64,000 nucleotides of DNA, from the NCBI RefSeq assembly GCF_003610235.1, contig NZ_RAPR01000001.1:7192001-7256000 (forward strand). Reading direction: 5' to 3'. The stretch comes from Catellatospora citrea. Lineage in GTDB: Bacteria > Actinomycetota > Actinomycetes > Mycobacteriales > Micromonosporaceae. Both the position numbers and the translations under genes were made by a program. Each line of letters opens with the position of its first letter. Position 1 is the stretch's first letter. The notes below the pieces were generated by a model. The model worked only from the letters and a program-made list of their open reading frames with translations. It was not told the DNA's origin and made no database searches. This document shows positions 24,338-31,817 of the stretch, piece after piece.

Positions 24338-25006
24338 TCAGCCGATGCCGAGGCGAAGGCGCTCGGTGAGGTCGTCGATGCCGAGGTAGAGGTACGCCGT
24401 CTGGTATTGGAGGTTGCCGAACAGCCGCGCTTCGCCGCGATAGATCGCCAGCAGGCTGTCCTTGCCCCGCCACCAGCCGTCGGTGACACCGGCGACCTCG
24501 GGCACCGGGCGCAGCCCGTAGCGCTCGGGCAGGCCGTCGATCCTGGCTCCGGTCGCCATGCGGACTTCGGCGGGCAGGCCGTCGGCGAGCTGCCGCAGCG
24601 CGGCGGCCTCCACCCAGCCCTCGACCGAGCCGTGCAGCGGGACCCAGCTGTCCTCCGCGACGATGCCGAAGCGTCCCGCGCCGTCGACCATGAACCGGTA
24701 AGCCGTGGAGCAGCGCGTACTTCCCGCCTCGAAGCACGGCCCGAGTCCGTCCTCGACGGAGGGGTCGTCGGCATCGAGGACTTGCGGGCCGCCTTCGTAC
24801 TCGGGGGTCGGCGGCAGTTCCAGCCCGCCCCACCGGCCCTGGTAGGCCGCCAGGTGTTCGACGGCGTCCGCGGGTCGGCCGTAGCGGTGCCAGTGCCGCC
24901 GGTGCTGCTCGACCGACCACGTCTCACGCCGGATCGCGTGCGCGGTCAGGTAGGCCCGAGCGCGCCGGGTCAGGCCGCTCGGGAGTCTGAGCCCGCGCCC
25001 GCTCAT
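24338..25006 (-). CDS. Hypothetical protein
   Basis: A 222-residue soluble protein starting MSGRGLRLPSGLTRRARAYL. I do not recognise a family. It has an Arg/His-rich N-terminus (AIRRETWSVEQHRRHWHRYGRPADAVEHLAAYQGRWGGL), followed by a region resembling SMI1/KNR4 or SUKH-type sequences (LPPTPEYEGGPQVLDAD; SWVPLHGSVEGWVEAAALRQLADGLPAEVRMATG; YLGIDDLTERL). A SUKH-like immunity fold is possible but not demonstrated. An in-frame ATG 13 codons earlier exists, but the start at 25006 overlaps the small upstream gene by ATGA, which favours it. Confidence 0.6.
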   Translation of the reverse strand: MSGRGLRLPSGLTRRARAYLTAHAIRRETWSVEQHRRHWHRYGRPADAVEHLAAYQGRWGGLELPPTPEYEGGPQVLDADDPSVEDGLGPCFEAGSTRCSTAYRFMVDGAGRFGIVAEDSWVPLHGSVEGWVEAAALRQLADGLPAEVRMATGARIDGLPERYGLRPVPEVAGVTDGWWRGKDSLLAIYRGEARLFGNLQYQTAYLYLGIDDLTERLRLGIG

Positions 25007-25122
25007 CGCCGGTGGACGTCCTCGGCCCGGCACCCGCGGCAGCACAGGCCGAAGGGGTGCTCCTCGGGGCCGGGCGGTTCGGCCGGTCCGGCAGGCGCGC
25101 CGGTATGGACATCGCGGGTCAC
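25003..25122 (-). CDS. Small Cys-containing ORF coupled to the next gene
   Basis: A 39-codon frame from GTG 25122 to TGA 25003. It encodes a Pro/Gly-rich N-terminal half and HPFGLCCRGCRAEDVHRR, a C-C-x-x-C cluster that could bind a metal. Its stop overlaps the ATG of the downstream hypothetical gene (ATGA), which is the best support; there is no clear ribosome binding site. It may simply be a leader or chance frame. Confidence 0.35.
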   Translation of the reverse strand: MTRDVHTGAPAGPAEPPGPEEHPFGLCCRGCRAEDVHRR

Positions 25123-25230
25123 CCGGTCAGGCTAACGAGGAGGAGCGACCTTTTTCGATGGTCGCGGTAGGGCGGTTCATTGACTGTCGCCACTGTGCCG
25201 GCCGTGATGACCGCGTGATCCCCGTGACGT

Positions 25231-25269
25231 GCCTCGTCTCCCGGATTCGGCGCATCCGGGAGACGAGGC
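25231..25269. terminator. Perfect 16-bp intergenic hairpin
   Basis: GCCTCGTCTCCCGGAT (25231-25246) pairs exactly with 25254-25269 around a 7-base loop. It lies downstream of the GH16 gene (minus strand) and upstream of the small ORF. With the repeat at 25293-25352 it makes tandem hairpins. The rest of the 25123-25376 gap shows nothing else recognisable. Confidence 0.7.
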
Positions 25270-25292
25270 GGTCGGTGATCACGCTCGCGGTC

Positions 25293-25352
25293 GCGGTTCC
25301 GGGGAAACTGCAGTCACGGCAGGCCGATTACCTGCACGTGCCCCGAAACTGC
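25293..25352. repeat. 60-base intergenic inverted repeat (copy 2)
   Basis: Arms 25293-25312 and 25333-25352 with a 20-base centre. By eye the left arm matches the left arm of the element at 11191 at 17 of 20 positions, and the right arm at 18 of 20. The arms also pair with each other imperfectly. It starts 24 bases past the GH16 stop (minus strand) and can act as its terminator. Confidence 0.7.
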
Positions 25353-25376
25353 CGCTGCACGCGACTCGGGCGGCGG

Positions 25377-26630
25377 TCAGCCCTTGCGCCACTTCTGGGC
25401 GCCGGTGCCGTTGCACGTGTAGAGCTGGAGCTTGGTGCCGTTGGCCGTGCCGTTGGCGGTGACGTCGACGCACTTGTTGGCCTGGGTGTTCACCAGGTCG
25501 CCGGCGCCGCTGAGCACGAACTTCTGCGCCCCGGTGCCGTTGCAGTCGTAGAGCTGGATGGCCGCGCCGTCGGCCGACGAACCGGCCGCGACGTCCATGC
25601 ACTTGCCCAGCGCCCGCAGGCTGCCGTCGGCCTCGAAGGACCACCGCTGCGCGCCGGAGCCGTTGCAGTCCCAGATCTGCAGCCGGGTGGCGTTGGCGGT
25701 GTTGGAGTTCGGGATGTCGATGCAGCGGTTGCTGCTCTGGCCGATGAGCGGGGTGGCCCCGGTCGGTGGGGTGGTGCCGTCCGGTGCGAAGACCCGGACG
25801 TAGTCGATGACCATCGACTGCGGGAAGACGGTGCTGCCGTCGGGGTTACCGGGCCAGTTGCCGCCGACCGCCACGTTCAGCAGCATGAAGAACGGGTGGT
25901 CGAAGACCCAGCGGTTGGCGCCGGCGTCGGCGCGGGTCTTGCGGGAGTACTGGATGCCGTCGATGTACCAGGTCACCGAGTCGGGCGCCCAGTCCACGGT
26001 GTAGGTGTGGAAGGCGTCGGCCAGGCGGGCTCCGCCGGGCAGGGTGTACTGGCCGGTCAGCGAGCAGCAGCCGGAGTAGCCGGGGCCGTGCAGGCTGCCG
26101 TGGACGGTGCCGGGCTCCTTGCCGATGTTCTCCATGATGTCGATCTCGCCGCTGTTCGGCCACGGGTTGGTGCCGATGTCGCTGCCCAGCATCCAGAACG
26201 CGGGCCAGATGCCCTGCCCGCGCGGGATCTTGATGCGGGCCTCGAACCTGCCGTAGGTCTGGGTGAACCGGTCGGCGGTGAGCAGGCGCGCGGAGGTGTA
26301 CTGACAGCTGCCGTACCAGCAGCCGTAGCCGGCGGGGTTCTCGCGGCGCGCGGTGATGACGAGGTTGCCCGCGCCGTCGTGCACGGCGTTGCTGGTGCTG
26401 TTGGTGTAGTACTGCAGCTCGTTGTTGCCCCAGCCGCCGCCGCCGATGTCGAACTTCCACTTGCTGCCGTTGACGGGAGTGCCGGCGGCCGCGTTGAACT
26501 CGTCGGACCACGTCTGCGGGCCGACGGCGAGGGCGGGGGTGGCGGTGATGACGGTGGCGGGCACGGTGAGGCCGGCGGCGGCGAGCGCGGCCACGGTCAG
26601 TCGGGCCAGCAGTCGGGTCGTTCTGCGCAT
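25377..26630 (-). CDS. Secreted GH16 beta-glucanase with ricin-type lectin domain
   Basis: A 417-residue exported enzyme. Signal peptide ~1-35 (cut near ALA|VGP). The GH16 domain (~38-285) starts QTWSDEFNAAAGTPVNGSKWKFDIGGGGWGNNELQYYT; its catalytic motif is GEIDIME, with Glu162 (nucleophile), Asp164 and Glu167 (acid/base). The ricin B-type beta-trefoil (~297-417) shows three QxW-type repeats (QIWDCNGSGAQRW, QLYDCNGTGAQKF, QLYTCNGTGAQKW). This arrangement is typical of endo-beta-1,3-glucanases (laminarinases) acting on fungal or algal glucan. GGGAGGTAG precedes the ATG. A vegetative-type promoter and a LacI-type palindrome lie upstream. Confidence 0.95.
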   Translation of the reverse strand: MRRTTRLLARLTVAALAAAGLTVPATVITATPALAVGPQTWSDEFNAAAGTPVNGSKWKFDIGGGGWGNNELQYYTNSTSNAVHDGAGNLVITARRENPAGYGCWYGSCQYTSARLLTADRFTQTYGRFEARIKIPRGQGIWPAFWMLGSDIGTNPWPNSGEIDIMENIGKEPGTVHGSLHGPGYSGCCSLTGQYTLPGGARLADAFHTYTVDWAPDSVTWYIDGIQYSRKTRADAGANRWVFDHPFFMLLNVAVGGNWPGNPDGSTVFPQSMVIDYVRVFAPDGTTPPTGATPLIGQSSNRCIDIPNSNTANATRLQIWDCNGSGAQRWSFEADGSLRALGKCMDVAAGSSADGAAIQLYDCNGTGAQKFVLSGAGDLVNTQANKCVDVTANGTANGTKLQLYTCNGTGAQKWRKG

Positions 26631-26720
26631 GGGACTACCTCCCAGGAGCGTGTGGGCGTGCTACCAGGAGTTCCGGGCAGAACACTTTTGGTAAGCACTG
26701 TTAATAAATTGACAACCGTC

Positions 26721-26761
26721 ACGTTAGGACGGAGTGGTGCATCCGTCAAGAGAGCGCTCTC
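26721..26761 (-). promoter_or_regulatory. GH16 promoter with LacI-type operator
   Basis: On the minus strand TTGACG (26749-26744), 17 bases, TAACGT (26726-26721) form a good promoter for the GH16 gene. Directly abutting the -35 is the 12-bp perfect palindrome GAGAGCGCTCTC (26750-26761), whose central AGCGCT is the core of LacI-family (CebR-like) operators that control glycosidase genes. The remainder of the 26631-27023 divergent region is AT-richer near 26690-26715 (TTAATAAATTGACAA), with no gene. Confidence 0.65.
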
Positions 26762-27023
26762 TATGAGATCGACTGGGCTCCGATGTGGATCTGCGATAGC
26801 AGGCCGCCGCCGTGCTGTCGTCGCCGCTTCCGGCGGTGCCCGCGGGCTGATCGGCGTCCGCGGTCACCGAACGTGACGGCCATGCGGAGGGTGACGACGA
26901 CCGACAGGTCGGCCGAGGTGGCCGGAGGGCGCGTGGCGCCGTCGTCACGGACGGTATCGAGAGCCCGGCGTGCTGACCTAACGTCGCGCATATTCCATCG
27001 TGGACACCAGGTGAGGAGTACAT

Positions 27024-27953
27024 ATGCGCGCGGTCATCAGCGCGGAACTGGGCGCGGCGGCGAAACTGGCCGAGGTGCCGACCCCGTCGGCCGGGCCGGG
27101 CGAGGTGCGGGTCAAGGTCGCCGCGTCCTCGCTCAACGGCTTCGACGCCGCGGTGATCAGCGGATACCTGGCGGCGCTCATCGAGCACCGCTTCCCGGTG
27201 GTGCTCGGCCGCGACTTCGCCGGCGCCGTCGACCAGCTCGGCGACGGGGTCGACGGGTTCGCCGTCGGCGACGCCGTGTTCGGGGTCGTGCTGACCTTCC
27301 CGCTGCATGCGGGCGGCTTCGGCGAGTACGTCGTGGTGCCCGCGGCGAGCCTGGCCCGGGTGCCCGACGGCCTGGACCTCACCACCGCCGGCGCGCTCGG
27401 CCTGGCGGGCGCGGCCGCCGCCACGGTCGTCGACGCCATCGCGCCGCAGCCCGGCGAGATTGTGCTGATCGCGGGCGCGACCGGCGGCGTGGGCAGCATC
27501 GCGGTGCAGCTGGCCGCCGCCCGCGGAGCCGTCGTGCTGGCGACCGCCGAGCCCGGCGCGGGCACCCAGCTGGTACGCCGTCTCGGCGCGCACTACGTCA
27601 TCGACCGCACCGGCGACATCATCGGCCAGGTCGCCGCGATCGCACCGGGTGGCGTGAAGGCGGCGGTGCACCTGGCCGGCGACCCGTTCGCGCTGGCCGA
27701 GCTGATCGCGCCGGGCGGCCGGTTCACCACGCTGCTCGGCGTCGGTCAGGACCAGATGGGCGTGCACGACGTCGTGGCGCTGCCGGTCAACGCCGACCTC
27801 GCCCCGGCGGGCCTGGAGGACCTGGCCGCCCAGGTGGTCGCCGGCCGGGTGGAGGTGCCGGTGCAGCGCATCTACCACCTGGAGGAGGTGCCGCAGGCCT
27901 TCGCCGACTTCGCCGCCGGCAGCGTCGGCAAGCTGGCGGTACGCATCGGCTGA
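27024..27953 (+). CDS. Zinc-independent NADP-dependent alcohol dehydrogenase/quinone reductase
   Basis: A 309-residue MDR protein: MRAVISAELGAAAKLAEVPTPSAGPGEVRVKVAASSLNGFDAAVISGYL (GroES-like) and IVLIAGATGGVGSIAVQLAAARGAVVLATAEPGAGTQLVRRLGAHYVIDRTGD (Rossmann, GxTGGVGS nucleotide motif). No structural-zinc Cys cluster. GGTGAGGAG precedes the start. It is related to but clearly distinct from the MDR gene at 11258-12241. The substrate is not inferable. The next gene, a DUF4235 protein, follows 18 bases later. Confidence 0.9.
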   Translation: MRAVISAELGAAAKLAEVPTPSAGPGEVRVKVAASSLNGFDAAVISGYLAALIEHRFPVVLGRDFAGAVDQLGDGVDGFAVGDAVFGVVLTFPLHAGGFGEYVVVPAASLARVPDGLDLTTAGALGLAGAAAATVVDAIAPQPGEIVLIAGATGGVGSIAVQLAAARGAVVLATAEPGAGTQLVRRLGAHYVIDRTGDIIGQVAAIAPGGVKAAVHLAGDPFALAELIAPGGRFTTLLGVGQDQMGVHDVVALPVNADLAPAGLEDLAAQVVAGRVEVPVQRIYHLEEVPQAFADFAAGSVGKLAVRIG

Positions 27954-27971
27954 ACCGGGTATGCGGCTGCC

Positions 27972-28238
27972 ATGAACACGCAGAAGGTGGTCTACAAGCC
28001 GATCGGGATGGTGAGCGGCGCCGTGGCCGGCGCCGTCGCCGGGGTGGCGTTCAAGCAGGTCTGGCGGATCGTGTCAGGCAGGCGTGAGGCGCCGCACGCC
28101 ACCGACCCGACGAAGGGGTGGACCGAGATCCTGCTCGCCGCGGCACTGCAGGGCGCGGTCTTCGGGCTGGTCAAGGCCGCGGTCGACCGCGGCGGCGCGC
28201 ACGGCGTCAAGGCGCTCACCGGCAGCTGGCCGGACTGA
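27972..28238 (+). CDS. DUF4235 membrane protein
   Basis: An 88-residue protein: KVVYKPIGMVSGAVAGAVAGVAFKQVWRIVSGRREAPHATDPTKGWTEILLAAALQGAVFGLVKAAVDRGGAHGVKALTG. The YKPIG start, the W-x-x-V-x-G...P-x-A-x-D...GW-x-E pattern and two hydrophobic helices match actinobacterial DUF4235. No function is known. It is probably co-transcribed with the dehydrogenase upstream. Confidence 0.85.
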   Translation: MNTQKVVYKPIGMVSGAVAGAVAGVAFKQVWRIVSGRREAPHATDPTKGWTEILLAAALQGAVFGLVKAAVDRGGAHGVKALTGSWPD

Positions 28239-28249
28239 GGTCCGGTCCG

Positions 28250-28288
28250 GGTCCAGGGGCTCCGTTCCGTCGAGCGGGGCCCCTGACC
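28250..28288 (+). terminator. Hairpin after DUF4235 gene
   Basis: A GC-rich stem with one bulge: GGTC-c-AGGGGC on the left (28250-28260) and GCCCCTGACC on the right (28279-28288). It lies just after the stop at 28238, ahead of the sigma-factor unit. Confidence 0.5.
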
Positions 28289-28345
28289 ATGCCCTCACCG
28301 GGCCGTACGTCCTCCGGAAAAATCTTGAAAAATGTGCGGCGCGGA

Positions 28346-28372
28346 TGTCGAAGGCGCGCGACCGGCGGTGTC
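28346..28372 (+). promoter_or_regulatory. Candidate ECF42 promoter
   Basis: TGTCGA at 28346-28351 matches the conserved -35 box described for ECF42-group sigma factors. A CGGTGTC stretch about 14-15 bases further on could supply the -10. It lies about 100 bases upstream of the DGPF gene start, where an autoregulated ECF42 promoter is expected. Confidence 0.45.
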
Positions 28373-28447
28373 TACCCGGTGAGAGGGTGGCGGGACGGGC
28401 CCGACGGGCGGCCGCCGCCACCACGGATCGCCAGGAGGAGTACGGAA

Positions 28448-28843
28448 ATGAAGTACATGATCATGATGCACACGGGCCAGGACGCCACCGAGGGCATCAT
28501 GAACTGGTCGCAGCAGGACGTGAAGCGGCACATCGAGTTCCAGCACGACTTCGACCGCGAGCTGCGCGAGGCCGGCGAGATGGTCTTCAACGAGGGGCTG
28601 ACCTTCCCCGACCAGGCCCGCATCGTCCGCCACGACGGCAAGGGCGCCCCCGCGGTCACCGACGGGCCGTTCCCCGAGGCCAAGGAGTTCCTGATCGGCT
28701 TCTGGATCGTCGACTGCGCGAGCCCCGAGCGGGCGTACGAGATCGCGGCCAAGGCATCGTCGGCGCCCGGCAAGGACGGCGCGCCGCTCGGCATCCCGAT
28801 CGAGGTGCGCCCGATCGTGGGCCCGCCGCAGGCCGACGCCTGA
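28448..28843 (+). CDS. YCII-related DGPF-domain protein
   Basis: A 131-residue protein, MKYMIMMHTGQDATEGIMNWSQQDVKRHIEFQHDFDRELREAGEMVFNEGLTFPDQARIVRHDGKGAPAVTDGPFPEAKEFLIGFWIVDCASPERAYEIAAKASSAPG. TDGPFPEAKE is the defining DGPF motif of the YCII superfamily (a ferredoxin-like fold). CAGGAGGAG precedes the ATG. Six bases separate it from the ECF42 sigma gene; DGPF genes are the standard regulon members of that sigma group. The biochemical function is unproven. Confidence 0.95.
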   Translation: MKYMIMMHTGQDATEGIMNWSQQDVKRHIEFQHDFDRELREAGEMVFNEGLTFPDQARIVRHDGKGAPAVTDGPFPEAKEFLIGFWIVDCASPERAYEIAAKASSAPGKDGAPLGIPIEVRPIVGPPQADA

Positions 28844-28849
28844 TCCGCG

Positions 28850-30073
28850 ATGGCCGACCGGTCGATCGAGGACCTGCTGCGCGAACTCGCGCCGCGGGTC
28901 CTCGCGGTGGTCGCGCGCAAGTACCGCGACTTCGACACCGCCGAGGACGCCGTGCAGGAGGCGCTGCTCGCGGCGCACCTGCACTGGCCGGCCGACGGGC
29001 TGCCGGACAGCCCCGAGGCCTGGCTCATCGCCACCGCCTCCCGGCGGCTGATCAACATGTGGCGGGGCGACGACGCCCGACGCCGCCGGGAGGAGCAGGA
29101 CTGGACGCCCGTGACGGCGACCGCGGCCGACGAGAGCGCCGCGGACCGCGACGACACGTTGCAGCTGCTGTTCATGTGCACCCACGCGGCGCTGACGTCT
29201 TCGTCGGCGATCGCGCTGACGCTGCGCGCGGTCGGCGGCCTGACCACCGCCGAGATCGCCGCCGCGTTCCTGGTGCCCGAAGCCACCATGGGCCAGCGGA
29301 TCAGCCGCGCCAAGCAGCGCATCCATGCCTCCGGCGAGCCGTTCCGGCTGCCGTCGGGCGCGGACTGGCGGCCGCGACTGGACGCCGTGCTGCACGTGCT
29401 CTACCTGATCTTCAGTGAGGGGTACGCCAGTAGCGGCGGCGGCGAGCTGGTGCGCACCGACCTGTCCAAAGAGGCGATCCGGCTCGCCCGCGAGGTGCAC
29501 CGGCTCCTGCCGCACGAGCCCGAGGTCGCCGGGCTGCTGGCGCTGATGCTGCTCAACGACGCGCGCCGCGATGCGCGCACCGGCCCGCACGGAGAGCTGA
29601 TCCCGCTGCCCGAGCAGGATCGCGCCCGCTGGGACCGGGCGGCGATCGCCGAGGGAGTCGAGCTGGTCAGCGCCGCGCTGCGGCAGCGCGCCGTGGGGCC
29701 GTACCAGTTGCAGGCGGCGATCGCCGCGGTGCACGACGAGGCTGCCGCGGCCGCCGAGACCGACTGGCCGCAGATCCTCGCCCTGTACGGCGTGCTGGAG
29801 CGCATCCAGCCCAACCCGATGGTCACCCTCAACCGCGCCGTGGCCCTGGCGATGGTGGACGGTCCGCGGGCGGGCCTGAAGGTGCTGGACACCCTCGACG
29901 GGCCGCTGGCCGGCCACCACCGCCTGGCCGCCGTGCGCGGCCACCTGCTGGAGATGGCCGGCGACCGCCCCGGCGCGATCGAGCAGCTGCGCGCCGCCGC
30001 GGTCGGCACGCCCAGCGCCCCTGAGCTGCGCTACCTGCTGACCGAGATAGCCCGCCTGCGCGACGGGGACTGA
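28850..30073 (+). CDS. ECF42-group RNA polymerase sigma factor with C-terminal TPR-like extension
   Basis: A 407-residue protein. Residues 1-80 are sigma region 2 (APRVLAVVARKYRDFDTAEDAVQEALLAAHLHWPADGLPDSPEAWLIATASRRLINMW). Residues ~110-165 are region 4 (TLQLLFMCTHAALTSSSAIALTLRAVGGLTTAEIAAAFLVPEATMGQRISRAKQRI). The remaining ~230 residues are a helical repeat extension (HVLYLIFSEGYAS; EVAGLLALMLLNDARRDARTG; IQPNPMVTLNRAVALAMVDGPRAGLKVLDTL) characteristic of ECF42, in which the extension is needed for activity and no anti-sigma factor is used. It pairs with the DGPF gene. It ends six bases from the convergent DUF1963 gene. Confidence 0.95.
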   Translation: MADRSIEDLLRELAPRVLAVVARKYRDFDTAEDAVQEALLAAHLHWPADGLPDSPEAWLIATASRRLINMWRGDDARRRREEQDWTPVTATAADESAADRDDTLQLLFMCTHAALTSSSAIALTLRAVGGLTTAEIAAAFLVPEATMGQRISRAKQRIHASGEPFRLPSGADWRPRLDAVLHVLYLIFSEGYASSGGGELVRTDLSKEAIRLAREVHRLLPHEPEVAGLLALMLLNDARRDARTGPHGELIPLPEQDRARWDRAAIAEGVELVSAALRQRAVGPYQLQAAIAAVHDEAAAAAETDWPQILALYGVLERIQPNPMVTLNRAVALAMVDGPRAGLKVLDTLDGPLAGHHRLAAVRGHLLEMAGDRPGAIEQLRAAAVGTPSAPELRYLLTEIARLRDGD

Positions 30074-30079
30074 CCGGCC

Positions 30080-31105
30080 CTACTGCATGGCGGTTCCGTG
30101 CGGATGGTCGAAGGAGACCGGGCAGTAGAAGATCCACAGCGAGTAGCTGCGGCCGATCGAGACCGCCGTCGGGCTGTTGTCGCTGTGCAGCGACGAGAAC
30201 TCGCCGGGCGCGGCGTCCTCGATCGGCCGCCAGCTGCCCGAGCCGCCGTCCCACTCGTGGCTGGCGATCCTCAGCAGCAGCCGCATCGGCTCGCCGCACT
30301 CGCCGCAGTCCACCGGATGGGGGTCGGTGAGGTGCCAGGAGGCGAAGCCGCCCAGCTTCCACCCGGGGGCGATGGACAGGTCGAACTGATAGGAGTGCGC
30401 GGGCTCGTCGTCGGCGCGGCGTTCCTCCTGGTCCTCCTCCCACTTCTGGATGCGCTCGTCCAGCTCCTGCGGCAGCAGGCCGCCGTACTCGTACTCGCGC
30501 ACCTGCTCGGGGTGCAGGAGACAGGGTTCGGGCAGGTACGACTCCGAGACGATGAGCGGCTCGGGCGGCGCGGGCAGCACCGCGCCGACGTCGGCCGCGC
30601 GCCGCCACACCGGCAGCACCCGGGGGTTGTAGCCGAGCTCGCCGTGGTCCAGCGGACACCACAGCACCTGGAGCAGGTCTGCGGCGTCCGGGCCGAGGAA
30701 GCCCGGTGCGTCGCGCCGATACAACTGCAGCACCGGGACCATCGCGATCGGCTGCTCGGCGAGCTCGGCCGGGGCGCAGTCGTCCAGGTCGGGCAGCTCG
30801 GCGCGCTCCTGCTCGGTGAGCTGCAGCTGCTCGCCGCGCCGGGTACGGCCCCAGGCCGCATCCAGTATCCGCCGCCATCGCCGGATGGTCTCCGGTCGGT
30901 GTGGCTGGAACAGGTAGTCGTGGCCGTCCTCGCAGTGGGGCCAGGGCTCGTCAGCCGGCCAGAGCAGCGGGCCGCCGGCGGAGCTGTCGTGCGCGGTCGG
31001 CATGCCGGGGCGCGGGTGCAGGCGGGTCGTGGTGCCCGCGTGGGTCCGCAGCTCCGGGAAGATCGCAGCGATGTCGACCGGCGGGGGCGGGGTGGTCCGA
31101 GCCAT
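30080..31105 (-). CDS. DUF1963 (YwqG-like) protein
   Basis: A 341-residue cytoplasmic protein. The start MARTTPPPPVDIAAIFPELRTHAGTTTRLHPRPGMPTAHDSSAGGPLLWPADEPWPHC and later IAMVPVLQLYRRDAPGF, DLLQVLWCPLDHG, GWKLGGFASWHLTDPHPVDCGECGEPMRLLLRI follow the DUF1963 scheme (GGxPxLPxxxpWP; lGG.p.w.q; C.C...m..l.qi). The CGECG motif could bind a metal. AGGAGG precedes the ATG. No function is known; a role in envelope or toxin-immunity biology has been suggested for relatives but is not evident here. Confidence 0.85.
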   Translation of the reverse strand: MARTTPPPPVDIAAIFPELRTHAGTTTRLHPRPGMPTAHDSSAGGPLLWPADEPWPHCEDGHDYLFQPHRPETIRRWRRILDAAWGRTRRGEQLQLTEQERAELPDLDDCAPAELAEQPIAMVPVLQLYRRDAPGFLGPDAADLLQVLWCPLDHGELGYNPRVLPVWRRAADVGAVLPAPPEPLIVSESYLPEPCLLHPEQVREYEYGGLLPQELDERIQKWEEDQEERRADDEPAHSYQFDLSIAPGWKLGGFASWHLTDPHPVDCGECGEPMRLLLRIASHEWDGGSGSWRPIEDAAPGEFSSLHSDNSPTAVSIGRSYSLWIFYCPVSFDHPHGTAMQ

Positions 31106-31313
31106 GATGATCCTCCTGTGGGCTGCCGCTGGGTGCGGAGCCTAGCGGGGCGACCGCCGCTGCCGTGTTCGTGTCCAGCACGGTTCCTTTCTCCCAACTG
31201 CGGTTCGGCGGGGTCGGGAGCAGGCCTTCGTTATCGGTTCGTTATGCGGCTCCGTAAAGGTGGCAGGTTCGCCCAGGCGTATAGCGGTCGCCAGTGAGCC
31301 CGCACTAACGATC

Positions 31314-31817
31314 ATGAAAGAGACCGTGGACGACTTCGCCGACTTCTTCCGGGCGCGACGCGACCTCGCGTACCGCACCGTGTTCGTGGCCATCGGGGAC
31401 CGCGCCGGGGCCGAGGATGCGGTCGCCGAGGCGTTCGCCCGGGCGTACCAGCACTGGGCGTCGGTGCGCGACCACCCGCACCCGACCGCCTGGGTCATCC
31501 GGACCGCACTGAACGTGTCCCGGTCCTGGTGGCGACGGCGCAGGAAGGAGTTCCTCACCGCCGAGGGACCCGAGCCGGGCGTCACGCCGACCGTGGACGC
31601 GCTGGACGACGCGCTGGCGGCCGCCGTCATGACGCTGTCGCGGCGGCAGCGGGAGGTGGTGGCGCTGCGCATCCTCGCGGACATGGACGCCGACGAGACC
31701 GGCCGGCTGCTCGGCATCACCCCCGCGACGGTCCACGTCCACCTGCACCGCGCCCTCGCCGCGCTGCGCGGGGCACTCGGTGAGCAGGCCGCGATCAGCA
31801 TGGAGGGGCGACGATGA
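31314..31817 (+). CDS. SigE-family ECF sigma factor
   Basis: A 167-residue sigma factor: DDFADFFRARRDLAYRTVFVAIGDRAGAEDAVAEAFARAYQHWASVRDHPHPTAWVIRTALNVSRSWWRRRRKE is region 2 of the actinobacterial SigE-like (ECF39/SCO-type) group, and AAAVMTLSRRQREVVALRILADMDADETGRLLGITPATVHVHLHRALAALR is region 4. The start at 31314 gives the usual length. The gene overlaps the downstream membrane-protein gene by ATGA, so that protein is its probable regulatory partner. An 8-base direct repeat (TTCGTTAT at 31227 and 31238) lies in the upstream region. Confidence 0.92.
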   Translation: MKETVDDFADFFRARRDLAYRTVFVAIGDRAGAEDAVAEAFARAYQHWASVRDHPHPTAWVIRTALNVSRSWWRRRRKEFLTAEGPEPGVTPTVDALDDALAAAVMTLSRRQREVVALRILADMDADETGRLLGITPATVHVHLHRALAALRGALGEQAAISMEGRR

